Of a DNA stretch of 64,000 bases, positions 34,985-43,028 are shown in pieces (position 1 is the first letter of the stretch; each line of letters begins with the position of its first letter). The position numbers were made by a program, and so were the translations under genes. The stretch spans positions 310,001-374,000 of the forward strand of contig JACRLZ010000007.1 of the NCBI GenBank assembly GCA_016235125.1. The letters are read 5' to 3'. The DNA comes from Sphingobacteriales bacterium. Lineage in GTDB: Bacteria; Bacteroidota; Bacteroidia; Chitinophagales; Chitinophagaceae. A model generated the notes under the pieces. The model had not been told where the DNA came from and made no database searches. It was given only the letters and a program-made list of their open reading frames with translations.

Positions 34985-36646
34985 ATGAATAATAAGTTGA
35001 AAATAGTAAGTCGGTTTTTACTTCTGGGATCAGCGATTTCAGTATTTGGAGTTTCCTATTCTCAAAAAGATACAACTAAGAAGGGGATTGAGATTATTTC
35101 AAGCTTCAAGCCAGTGCTGAGGCAATCGGCTAAAATTAATTTCAGTGCATCACCACCGGCGGTTGACAGTTCCAGGGCCCCACTGAAGTATGATATCCCC
35201 AACCAAAATTTATTATTCGTTTATCAACCCGGTTCATTGAAGCCACTTGCCCTGGATATTGATACAGGTGGTAGGTTTGATAACAGCAGCTATGTGAAAG
35301 CCGGTTTTGGAAGTTTACGTACTCCTTATATACAGGCAGGTATTTCATTGGGCGATGGTAAAACTGCGGGCCTGAATATTTATGCAAAGCATGTGGGCTC
35401 CGACGGAAAAAGGGATTTTCAGAAATTCACCAGCACGGATGTAAAGCTGGATGGTTATTTCAAATCGGGGAATAACCTGCAGTGGGATGCCGGGATAGGT
35501 ATGAATCAATACCGGACTTACAAATACGGTTATGAACCTGCTACTCTCGTTTTTGCCAATGATTCGCTGAAACAAAATTTCCAGACAATTGCAGGCAGAG
35601 TAGCCATGCATAATATCAATAAAACAAAATTTGGCCTTACCTACTGGCCCGAGGTAAAGATTGATGTGTTCAATGATAATTTTAAAAATAATGAGAGCAA
35701 TACGGTACTCGATCTTCCTCTGCAGAAAACGGTAGGGAAAGTTTTTGCCGTAAACCTTGGAATCACTTTTGATCTTACAAGGTTTACCCCGCAGAATAAA
35801 TCGGTAATCAATAACACTATTTACTATATCTCACCTTCGGTGTTGTTCAAAACTCCGAAGATCAATGCAGAGGCGGGTATCCGTCCTTCATGGGATAACA
35901 AGACCTTTAAGATGTTCCCGAATGTGCTTGTGGATGTTGGAACAAATGATAAACGCTTCTTCTTCCAGGCAGGATGGACAGGTTACATCCGCAAAACAAC
36001 TTACCAGTATTTAGCATCACAAAACCCATGGCTTTATGTGCCCAATTCATTAACCAATACATGGATCGAAGAACGATTTGCAGGATTTAAAGGATCCGTT
36101 GGTGATCATTTCAGCTATGCAGCAAAAGTTGGTTTTAATAAGCTTAACAATCAACCGCTGTTTGTGAATGATTATACAGCTGGCACAGGCGGCAGATCAT
36201 TTAAAGTAGTGAATGAACCCGAGATCAAGGTGGTGAACTTCGGAGGCGAACTGGGTTATAATATCGGTGAAAAATTTTCCCTTATCAGCGGACTTACTTT
36301 TAATCAGTATTCCGGGTTAAAAGTGAATGATAAAGCATGGGGAATGCTACCGCTGGAATTAAAGACCAATATGCGTCTGCAGGTAATAAAAGACCTTTGG
36401 CTGAAAACCGATCTTTATGCATGGACAGGCCCGCAGTATCTGAAAAAAGACGGCAGTGCCGGCACATTGTCCGGCGCAGCAGACCTGAATGCAGGTTTGG
36501 AATTTAAGATCACCAGGAACCTTAACCTGTGGACACAATTCAACAATATCTTCAATAAAACTTACCAGCGCTGGAACCAATATCCGGTGTATGGGTTCAA
36601 CTTTGTAGGCGGAGTCGTATTTTCGTTCGACCAAAAGAATAATTGA
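34985..36646 (+). CDS. Outer-membrane beta-barrel protein (TonB-receptor-like barrel without plug)
   Basis: A 553-residue exported protein with signal peptide to about residue 27 (GVSYSQ). Alternating-residue strands run from about 90 to the C-terminus (TYQRWNQYPVYGFNFVGGVVFSF), ending in the typical aromatic last strand. It resembles the barrel of TonB-dependent receptors, but no plug domain or carboxypeptidase-like N-terminal domain is visible. It is the middle gene of the TPR / barrel / HU-like operon: 47 bases after the TPR gene, and its TGA overlaps the next ATG. Transport or assembly function is an inference. Confidence 0.82.
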   Translation: MNNKLKIVSRFLLLGSAISVFGVSYSQKDTTKKGIEIISSFKPVLRQSAKINFSASPPAVDSSRAPLKYDIPNQNLLFVYQPGSLKPLALDIDTGGRFDNSSYVKAGFGSLRTPYIQAGISLGDGKTAGLNIYAKHVGSDGKRDFQKFTSTDVKLDGYFKSGNNLQWDAGIGMNQYRTYKYGYEPATLVFANDSLKQNFQTIAGRVAMHNINKTKFGLTYWPEVKIDVFNDNFKNNESNTVLDLPLQKTVGKVFAVNLGITFDLTRFTPQNKSVINNTIYYISPSVLFKTPKINAEAGIRPSWDNKTFKMFPNVLVDVGTNDKRFFFQAGWTGYIRKTTYQYLASQNPWLYVPNSLTNTWIEERFAGFKGSVGDHFSYAAKVGFNKLNNQPLFVNDYTAGTGGRSFKVVNEPEIKVVNFGGELGYNIGEKFSLISGLTFNQYSGLKVNDKAWGMLPLELKTNMRLQVIKDLWLKTDLYAWTGPQYLKKDGSAGTLSGAADLNAGLEFKITRNLNLWTQFNNIFNKTYQRWNQYPVYGFNFVGGVVFSFDQKNN

Positions 36647-37269
36647 TGTACGCTGAATTGTATCAATACCTTTTACTTCATAATAAATTATCAGTGCCGG
36701 GCATCGGCACTTTTTTATTGAACCGGAAACCGGCTGAAAGTGATTTTCTGAACAAACAGATAAAGCCGCCTTCTTTTTCCATATCGTTTGAACAATTCAC
36801 CGATTCTCCCGGCACGGGTTTTTATAAATGGCTGGGCAATGTACTGGGCATAACCGACAGGGATGCGGTGATCCGTTTCAACGATTTTGTTTTTGAAACC
36901 AAAAGACAGATCAGCAATGGCAATATCATTAACTGGAATGGAGTGGGTTCATTAACCAAAGGTCTTGGTGACGAAGTGAAATTCTCGCCTGCCACAATTA
37001 TTACCGCTGAACAACCCGAAACAGCAGAAAAAGTGATCAGGGAAAAAGCAGAGCACATGGTAAGGGTGGGAGAGGATGAGAAGACTTCAGTGGAGATGTC
37101 AGAGATACTTAACAGGCCGGTGAAAAAAAGATCATACTGGTGGGTGTTACCTCTGATCATAGGAGTGCTTGCAGCAGCTTTTATTGGCTGGCATGTTGCC
37201 GAACATGGTTTTGATGTTTCCGGCATGGGTAACAAGAGTAAACTTTGCCCTTCTGAGGCATTGCCATAA
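36646..37269 (+). CDS. HU/CCDC81-like domain protein with one membrane helix
   Basis: A 207-residue protein. The N-terminal 110 residues match the pattern of the paired HU-like (CCDC81-type) domains of Bacteroidota: YAELYQYLLLHNKLSVPGIGTFLL followed by ISNGNIINWNGVGSLTKG. A linker of about 40 residues and one membrane helix (about 168-187) follow, then a short outside tail. From recollection, homologues of this layout often end in a periplasmic SPOR domain; this one stops shortly after the helix. The ATG at 36646 overlaps the barrel-gene stop (TGATG); a TTG one codon upstream is less likely. It could link envelope and chromosome or septum, but no function is proven. Confidence 0.75.
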   Translation: MYAELYQYLLLHNKLSVPGIGTFLLNRKPAESDFLNKQIKPPSFSISFEQFTDSPGTGFYKWLGNVLGITDRDAVIRFNDFVFETKRQISNGNIINWNGVGSLTKGLGDEVKFSPATIITAEQPETAEKVIREKAEHMVRVGEDEKTSVEMSEILNRPVKKRSYWWVLPLIIGVLAAAFIGWHVAEHGFDVSGMGNKSKLCPSEALP

Positions 37270-37353
37270 ACTTTCTAGGAGTAAATCCTTTTCATTCAAA
37301 ATGTGCAGCTTGCTGTGTGATGTATAAATCAGGTAGTGGTACAGTTTAAAACA

Positions 37354-37427
37354 TTTCCCACAAAGGCCACAAAGATCACTAAGGAAATCAGTTTTTATCT
37401 TTGTGTACTTAGTGTCTTTGTGGGAAA
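37354..37427. repeat. Imperfect palindromic repeat, CCACAAAG type
   Basis: Arms TTTCCCACAAAGGCCACAAA and TTAGTGTCTTTGTGGGAAA are inverted, around an AT-rich centre. It occupies most of the gap before the methyltransferase gene at 37494, and its centre and overall plan match the repeat at 29596. Confidence 0.7.
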
Positions 37428-37493
37428 CTGATCCACGACCATAAATCATGATCTGCTTTATCTCTGCTTACAAATCATTTACTTTGCCCTCTT

Positions 37494-38399
37494 ATGAATC
37501 CTGTTCATTATACCCATTGCCCCGTTTGCGGTTCTGCTGAGATCAAAAATAAATTTCCCGTAAAAGATTATACCGTAAGTGGTGAATCATTCGCAGTTGT
37601 GGAATGTTTGAACTGTTCTTTGCGTTTTACACAGGATGTACCCGATGCTGCATCTATTGGCCCATATTACAAGTCGGAAGATTATATTTCACATACTGAT
37701 ACGTCAAAAGGGCTTATCAATCGCCTTTATCGCTGGGTACGTAAGAGAACACTGAGGAAGAAAAGAAAATTGGTGGAAAAAGTGACAGGGATAAAAAAGG
37801 GAAACTTGCTGGATGTGGGCAGTGGTACCGGCGCCTTTGTAAATGAAATGAAAGAACATGGATGGTTTGTGATGGGGCTGGAGCCGGATGAAGGAGCAAG
37901 AGCAGGGGCAAAAAAATCATATAATATTGAGCTGTATGAAATGAACTGGTTTTATGAATTGAAAGAAGGATCGTTTGATGCCATCACCCTCTGGCATGTG
38001 CTGGAGCATGTGCATGATCTTCCTTGTTATGTTAGTCGGTTAAGAAACTTACTTAAGGAAAACGGAAAGCTTTTTATTGCCATACCAAATTACACTTCAA
38101 AGGATGCAGCTATTTATAAACAATACTGGGCAGCTTATGATGTGCCAAGACATTTGTATCATTTCTCTCCCCGGTCAATGCATTTTTTGATGGAGAAACA
38201 TGGTTTAAAGATTTTACAGCATAAGCCCATGTGGTACGACAGTTTTTATATCTCTATGCTGAGCAGCAGGTATAAAAATGGGAAAACAAATCTTATTGCT
38301 TCATTCTTCAATGGGCTTCGTTCTAATTTGAAAGCATTCGGTGATGTGAGGAAATGCAGTTCGGTGATTTATGTGATCGGAAGGCCTTCTACTGACTGA
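37494..38399 (+). CDS. Class I methyltransferase with N-terminal zinc ribbon
   Basis: A 301-residue methyltransferase. The start has a zinc-ribbon pattern (CPVCG ... CLNC, residues 9-42) of the type seen in C-methyltransferases acting on sugars or in natural-product clusters. The SAM site is LLDVGSGTGAFVNEM (about 102-116), with FDAITLWHVLEHVHD and LLKENGKLFIAIPNY as later motifs. The substrate is unknown; nucleotide-sugar or polysaccharide methylation is possible. The 3' end overlaps the convergent cyclotransferase gene by 11 bases. Confidence 0.88.
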   Translation: MNPVHYTHCPVCGSAEIKNKFPVKDYTVSGESFAVVECLNCSLRFTQDVPDAASIGPYYKSEDYISHTDTSKGLINRLYRWVRKRTLRKKRKLVEKVTGIKKGNLLDVGSGTGAFVNEMKEHGWFVMGLEPDEGARAGAKKSYNIELYEMNWFYELKEGSFDAITLWHVLEHVHDLPCYVSRLRNLLKENGKLFIAIPNYTSKDAAIYKQYWAAYDVPRHLYHFSPRSMHFLMEKHGLKILQHKPMWYDSFYISMLSSRYKNGKTNLIASFFNGLRSNLKAFGDVRKCSSVIYVIGRPSTD

Positions 38400-39183
38400 A
38401 CTGCACTTCATACAATTCAGGCCACCACTTACCAGTGATATAAATTTTTTTAGTAGCAGTATCATAAGCAATCCCGTTTGGAACATCCGCTTCGGGATCG
38501 ATGGCTTTTATTCTGTCCCACATGGATTGCAGATCTGCTTTTGCTACCACAGCACCAGTACTTGGATCAATTTTAAAAATATAAGCAAGCTGGTATTGAT
38601 TGGCATACACAAATCCATTGATATACTCCAGTTCATTGATACTTGCTACCGGCATTCCGGATTCTGTTACAGTTTGAGTCTTCAGTAATTTGAAAGTGGA
38701 AGGCTCATAATAATTCAGTTCGCTGCTGCCGGTACTTACAATCAGGTTTTTTCCGTCATTGGTAAGTCCCCAGCCTTCAATATCTGCATCAAATTCTTTT
38801 ATTTTCCTGAAATCTCTTAAAGTGTAGACAAACACTTTTTTATTTTTCCAGGTAAGCTGGTAAACGGTATCACGGAGAATGGTTACCCCCTCACCAAAAA
38901 ACTTTTTATCAAGATCAATACTTTTTAAGGTCTTCCCGGTTTTTAAGTCCACCTTCATCAGTTTGGAACGACCTTCCAGTCCAGTGCCTTCATACATTTC
39001 ACCATTATAAATAAGCAGACCCTGGGTGTAGGAAGAAGTATCATGCGGGTAAGTACCGACTATAGAATAGCTCAGAATTTTCGGTCCCTCCGGCGGCTTT
39101 TGACCACCGTTGCCATTATTTGAGTTTTTGTTTTTACAGCTGATAAAACTGATGAGAAGAGTAGCGGCAAGTACTTTTTTCAT
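38389..39183 (-). CDS. Glutaminyl-peptide cyclotransferase lipoprotein, plant/bacterial type
   Basis: A 264-residue lipoprotein: signal peptide MKKVLAATLLISFISC with lipobox Cys16, an Asn/Gly-rich tether, then a five-bladed propeller-like domain with YPHDTSSYTQGLL, EGTGLEGRSKL, FGEGVTIL, DIEGWGLTNDGK and INELEYINGFVYANQY. This is the pattern of papaya-type glutamine cyclotransferases, which turn N-terminal Gln into pyroglutamate. In Bacteroidota, many secreted proteins have Gln just after the signal cleavage site, and several in this window do (AQ..., FSQ...), which fits periplasmic use. The ATG at 39183 is chosen over an upstream TTG. Confidence 0.9.
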   Translation of the reverse strand: MKKVLAATLLISFISCKNKNSNNGNGGQKPPEGPKILSYSIVGTYPHDTSSYTQGLLIYNGEMYEGTGLEGRSKLMKVDLKTGKTLKSIDLDKKFFGEGVTILRDTVYQLTWKNKKVFVYTLRDFRKIKEFDADIEGWGLTNDGKNLIVSTGSSELNYYEPSTFKLLKTQTVTESGMPVASINELEYINGFVYANQYQLAYIFKIDPSTGAVVAKADLQSMWDRIKAIDPEADVPNGIAYDTATKKIYITGKWWPELYEVQFSQ

Positions 39184-39203
39184 GAACAAAAATTGATTTA
39201 AAG

Positions 39204-39211
39204 CAAAAATA
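39204..39211 (-). promoter_or_regulatory. -7 box TATTTTTG for the cyclotransferase gene
   Basis: An exact TAnnTTTG match on the minus strand, 21 bases upstream of the ATG at 39183. Confidence 0.45.
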
Positions 39212-39522
39212 AGTGATGCAATCCTTTGCGGTTGTTAAACATTTAACGGTAAATATGAAAATAGGGAAAATACGATACAGCTGGCTCTTGCACAATCCGT
39301 TAAAAGAGTTATATTTGAGAACCTTTTGATCTTGTTCCAGAAAATTCTCCCGTGATTACCGGGATAAATCCTTTCCCTGAGACGCCGTTTTTGACTTCCC
39401 TTTATCCTTCTTTGTACTACGAAGCTTTAGCGAAGTAGTTTTTATTTCCAGATTCTCATGATCAACTCGTGGCAGTAAAGTTGTTGCCATGCCAGAACTA
39501 ACGTACAAACGAATTGGAAACT
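39212..39522. other. Gap between divergent genes, with one palindromic repeat
   Basis: About 310 bases without a convincing gene. A 24-codon ORF near 39257 looks random. An imperfect palindrome lies at 39417-39438 (CTAC..GCT..AGC..GTAG), followed by a T-run; it resembles dispersed CTTCG/CGAAG repeats. No clear promoter for the M43 gene was found. Confidence 0.5.
39417..39438. repeat. Imperfect palindrome CTACGAAGCTTTAGCGAAGTAG
   Basis: Outer arms CTAC/GTAG and inner arms GCT/AGC pair, separated by matched GAA internal loops, with TTTTTATTT after. It may be a dispersed repeat or a weak terminator-like hairpin. Confidence 0.45.
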
Positions 39523-40764
39523 ATGAAGACGGCTTTGCTTTTTTTATTATCAGGTTTTTTTTGTGTTCACAACCTGCATGCACAGAATTGTGAAAACTTT
39601 ACATACCAGCAGGAACAAATCAAAAGAGATGCTTCGTTTTCTACGAAGCTTAATGCTGTTGAAAATTTTATCAGTAATCATATCTCATCGGGATTTATAA
39701 ACAGAACAGAGGGCAATATTATCCGCATCCCGGTAGTAGTGCACATATTATATCATACATCTTCAGAGAAAATCAGCGATGAATTAGTAATGAGCCAACT
39801 GGAAGTGCTGAATCGATCCTTTCGTCACCGCAATGCTGATTCAGTAAAGACACCGGCTGCATTCAAGCCACTGGCCGCAGACTGCGAAATAGAATTTCAG
39901 CTGGCAACCTCGGATAGCCGCAGCAGATATACAACAGGTATTGTAAGAAAGTACACTCCGGTTACCAAATGGGCGATGGATGACAAAATGAAATTCTCCG
40001 CTGAAATGGGCGATGATGCATGGGATGCTAAAAGTTATCTGAATATCTGGGTTTGCAATATGGACAAGCTGGCCGGATATTCAAGCCTGCCAGGTGCCGA
40101 AGTAACAAAGGATGGAGTAGTGCTCGACTTTGGAGCTTTCGGTGTTACCAGCAATACAGGTTATGGAATGGGAAAAACTGCTGTACATGAAATAGGGCAT
40201 TGGCTGGGCCTGAAACATTTGTGGGGTGATGCTTATTGCGGTGATGATGGAGTCGATGATACCCCGAAACAAGCCAGCTACACCAGTGGATGTCCAACCA
40301 CAGTTCGCATTACATGCAGCAACGGTCCCAATGGCGATATGTACATGAACTATATGGATTTTACCCGTGACGATTGTACAAATATGTTTACAAAAGGGCA
40401 GAAGGCGAGGATAAAGGCATTGTTTGAGCCGGGTGGACCAAGATATTCCCTCCTTTCTTCAAAAGGGCTGAATCCGCCTCTGATATTTGAAGCGCCTTTA
40501 CCAGAGGCCGACCCACAGTGGTTGCACCCACAACTTTATCCCAATCCTTCCAATTCATACATTACTCTCGACCTGACTTACGATAGCCGCTGGATAGGAA
40601 AGGTTATTCATATCACCAATTTACAGGGACAAACAGTGATGCAGATAACTATCAGCAGCAAAAACCTGCAAATAAATATAAATAAATTACCGGCTGGGAT
40701 TTATTTCCTTGCAGCGAAAAAGGATGATGGAGAGTCTATGAAGTTGAGGTTTGTAAAATTATAG
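39523..40764 (+). CDS. Secreted M43-family metalloprotease with T9SS sorting domain
   Basis: A 413-residue secreted zinc protease of the cytophagalysin/pappalysin type. Signal peptide to about residue 20 (NLHAQ). The zinc motif HEIGHWLGLKH supplies H222, E223, H226 and H232. The Met-turn is YMNYMDFTRDDC, with Cys residues nearby as in the family. The last 85 residues form a T9SS sorting domain (LYPNPSNSYITLDL ... NLQGQTVMQI ... NKLPAGIYFL). The ATG at 39523 is preferred to a TTG three codons upstream. It would be exported through T9SS and digest extracellular protein. Confidence 0.93.
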   Translation: MKTALLFLLSGFFCVHNLHAQNCENFTYQQEQIKRDASFSTKLNAVENFISNHISSGFINRTEGNIIRIPVVVHILYHTSSEKISDELVMSQLEVLNRSFRHRNADSVKTPAAFKPLAADCEIEFQLATSDSRSRYTTGIVRKYTPVTKWAMDDKMKFSAEMGDDAWDAKSYLNIWVCNMDKLAGYSSLPGAEVTKDGVVLDFGAFGVTSNTGYGMGKTAVHEIGHWLGLKHLWGDAYCGDDGVDDTPKQASYTSGCPTTVRITCSNGPNGDMYMNYMDFTRDDCTNMFTKGQKARIKALFEPGGPRYSLLSSKGLNPPLIFEAPLPEADPQWLHPQLYPNPSNSYITLDLTYDSRWIGKVIHITNLQGQTVMQITISSKNLQININKLPAGIYFLAAKKDDGESMKLRFVKL

Positions 40765-40797
40765 GTCGTAACCAATACTAACTGGCAAGCAAACCTG

Positions 40798-40825
40798 CAA
40801 AAGGCCATCCACCCGGGTGGCCTTT
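40798..40825. terminator. Bidirectional terminator between convergent genes
   Basis: AAAAGGCCA...TGGCCTTTT forms a strong stem around an inner CCACCC/GGGTGG palindrome, with T or A tracts on both sides. It separates the M43 gene from the convergent coiled-coil gene. Confidence 0.8.
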
Positions 40826-40828
40826 TCA

Positions 40829-41713
40829 TTAGTTGAGTGTTTTGATTGTTTCCCCTATCAGGTAACCGTTGTGAAAAACCTGTAGCCGGTAATTCCCCTT
40901 TTCATAATCCTCCGGGCTTAGTGTCAATTGCAGCCGTTTGAGCTCGCCTTTCTGGTATTCAAATCTCATTTTTCTGGTGTAGGGCTTTTTGCCAAAATCA
41001 TGGGTATTGATGGTAGCTGCTTCCCACACATCAGGTTGCATCACTTTGCCATCCGGTTCGGTAATAATGGCAAAGACCTCGGCATTATTAAAACCGGTAG
41101 AATTGTTTTTTACGGTAAAAGAGATGGACAGTTTGTTTGTTTTTTCGGCGTCATTTGTTTCAGTTTCTTTTTCGTCATCTGAAACTGTAAGAGGTGTAAA
41201 TTTCAGATCAGATGCTGTAAACAGCGAAACGGGATTATCTTTTGTATTATCGCCGCCTGGAGATGAAAACTGTGTATCAGGGTGCAATTGTGATGTTGTC
41301 TTTTTTTCTTCCGCACCGGTTTTGGTTTTTCCAGGCAGACCTGCCACCAGTTGCTGAAGTTCTGAAGTCTTTCTGCCGGCAAGGTCAAGGTCTTCTTTCC
41401 GGGAATAACTTTTTTTCAACAGACCTGCAATTTCTGTTCTCAATTGGTTTATTTCATCAAGTCTCACAGTCAGTTCGCCCTGGAGCAGGCCGGCTGTGTT
41501 TTTTGCAGAATCCAATTGAACTCCCAGTGTATATAACGTAGTGTTATAAACCTGTTGCAGCGAATCCTGTATTTTTTTTACAGCATTCTGTTCTTGTTTC
41601 TCAGTATTGGCTTTGCTTCCGGAATATTTGGTTTTATCATAAATATGATACACCCATGTAGCAACAAGGCCGATGGATAAAAGTGCCAGCAAAATTGTTT
41701 TGGTATCCTTCAT
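40829..41713 (-). CDS. Membrane-anchored coiled-coil protein, paralogue A
   Basis: A 294-residue protein. It starts with a single membrane helix (about 6-24, TILLALLSIGLVATWVYHIYDK), followed by a coiled coil (about 35-125), an acidic/polar linker, and a C-terminal beta-sandwich-like domain (about 200-294: SISFTVKNNSTG ... EPDGKVMQPDVW ... GNYRLQVFHNGYLIGE). The end domain and overall layout match the protein encoded at 43029-44015, so the two are paralogues. The function is unknown. It starts 17 bases after the exported Ppx/GppA-like gene and is probably co-transcribed with it. Confidence 0.8.
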   Translation of the reverse strand: MKDTKTILLALLSIGLVATWVYHIYDKTKYSGSKANTEKQEQNAVKKIQDSLQQVYNTTLYTLGVQLDSAKNTAGLLQGELTVRLDEINQLRTEIAGLLKKSYSRKEDLDLAGRKTSELQQLVAGLPGKTKTGAEEKKTTSQLHPDTQFSSPGGDNTKDNPVSLFTASDLKFTPLTVSDDEKETETNDAEKTNKLSISFTVKNNSTGFNNAEVFAIITEPDGKVMQPDVWEAATINTHDFGKKPYTRKMRFEYQKGELKRLQLTLSPEDYEKGNYRLQVFHNGYLIGETIKTLN

Positions 41714-41730
41714 CTTATGATCAGAGACAA

Positions 41731-42876
41731 TTATTTATTCACCGTTTGGTCCACATAAGCCGATACCCATCCTACCTGGCCATTTTTGACAAGATAAAAT
41801 TGTTTGGTTTCATAAGCTGAAACAAACTGGCGCATGATTTTCAGCAGCAGACCCGCTCCCGCCATCAATGATTTCTGGTCAAACACTTTTTGCACTCTTG
41901 CCGTTTCTTTTATTATTGCCTCTTTTTCCTTTGCTGAGCCGATTGTAGCAGCAAGATTTGCAGGCGATAAAGTTTCAAACTTGCTGTACAGTTTTTGACA
42001 AAACTGTTCCACTTCGGGATAGCTGACAGTGATAACGGGATTATCTATCATTTCCGGATGCAGTAAATTGGCAACTGCCCAGGCGATGCCACCGCTGATA
42101 GCTATATAATCGCTTAAAGGATAAGAGCCGCTTGAATTAACAGCATAAATAATTTCTGAGTTTTCAGCAATACCCAACACCCGATACATCTGGCGGTTAT
42201 AGTTGTCAAGGCTGTTATCCCCTTCGCACCTTTTATCTGTAGCATTCGCTACACTCTTGGTACCCCAGTTCAACTGGAACAATTTGAAGTAGTCCATGTT
42301 GCCATAGGGGAAAAAACCACCTTTGGTGTTCCCACTTCCGATATCGATCAGGAAAGTGGAAAAGCGTCTTGCCTCCGGCACTATACCAAGATGAGACAGC
42401 CAGGCTTCCTGGGTCACATCTACCACTTCTACTCTGCGGGAGGGTTCATATATTTTTATTCTGAACGAATCGATCAGGCGGTTCACCCAATCCATCTTAT
42501 TGTCTTTTTCAGCCTGCATCTTCACCCCGCTGCTTACAACTGTAAAGATTCGTTTTGAGGGGATCTCGTAATCTTTCAATGCAGTAAAATACAAACCGCA
42601 AAGCCCGTTTAGCGTTGCAGAAAAAGTGGAAGAAGTGAAACTTATAAAGTCTGTATTCACAGAGCTATCTTTAATGATGCGGAAAGCGCCGCTGCTCTGT
42701 GCATTTTTTCCTATTTCGATCACACTCAGTTTTACACCTTTTGAACCGACCTCAATACCGGTGTAGATGGATGAATTACTGTACTTTGGTTTCAGGCTTG
42801 TTTGGGAAAAAGCAGAGATGGCACCCAGCAACACTATTACAAGTACCGGAACCCGGCACAGAAATTTATAAAACAT
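41731..42876 (-). CDS. Exported Ppx/GppA-like (ASKHA-fold) protein
   Basis: A 381-residue protein with a convincing signal peptide (YKFLCRVPVLVIVLLGAISAFSQ). The mature part follows the two-lobed exopolyphosphatase / actin-like plan: phosphate-1-like segment IEVGSKGVKLSVIEI, an interdomain segment VVSSGVKM, phosphate-2-like FLIDIGSGNTKGGFF (D178) and a later AISGGIAWAVANLL. Ppx/GppA proteins normally hydrolyse polyphosphate or pppGpp in the cytoplasm; an exported version is unusual because ATP is absent outside. It is co-transcribed with coiled-coil paralogue A. The ATG at 42876 is chosen over 42909 because it starts the signal peptide. The family call is by motif pattern only. Confidence 0.75.
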   Translation of the reverse strand: MFYKFLCRVPVLVIVLLGAISAFSQTSLKPKYSNSSIYTGIEVGSKGVKLSVIEIGKNAQSSGAFRIIKDSSVNTDFISFTSSTFSATLNGLCGLYFTALKDYEIPSKRIFTVVSSGVKMQAEKDNKMDWVNRLIDSFRIKIYEPSRRVEVVDVTQEAWLSHLGIVPEARRFSTFLIDIGSGNTKGGFFPYGNMDYFKLFQLNWGTKSVANATDKRCEGDNSLDNYNRQMYRVLGIAENSEIIYAVNSSGSYPLSDYIAISGGIAWAVANLLHPEMIDNPVITVSYPEVEQFCQKLYSKFETLSPANLAATIGSAKEKEAIIKETARVQKVFDQKSLMAGAGLLLKIMRQFVSAYETKQFYLVKNGQVGWVSAYVDQTVNK

Positions 42877-42976
42877 GGGATAGTAATTTTCAGGTATAAA
42901 GTTACGCAACCACTTACCCCTTTATTCGGTATTAACTGCGGAGCCTGAATCTTGTGAAGAAAATGTGATTAAAATG

Positions 42977-43008
42977 AAAAGCCGCCCCGATGTATTGGGA
43001 CGGCTTTT
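42977..43008 (-). terminator. Terminator after coiled-coil paralogue B
   Basis: AAAAGCCG/CGGCTTTT outer stem extended by a CCCC/GGGA block, around an AT-rich loop, with a T-tract on the minus side. It separates paralogue B from the Ppx/GppA-like gene. Confidence 0.75.
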
Positions 43009-43028
43009 ACTGCAGGAGTTAACTGCTT

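Noticed and set aside
37147..37449. A minus-strand ORF of 100 codons across the HU-like gene end and repeat
   Set aside because: It consists of antisense gene plus a palindromic repeat; no start context or domain.
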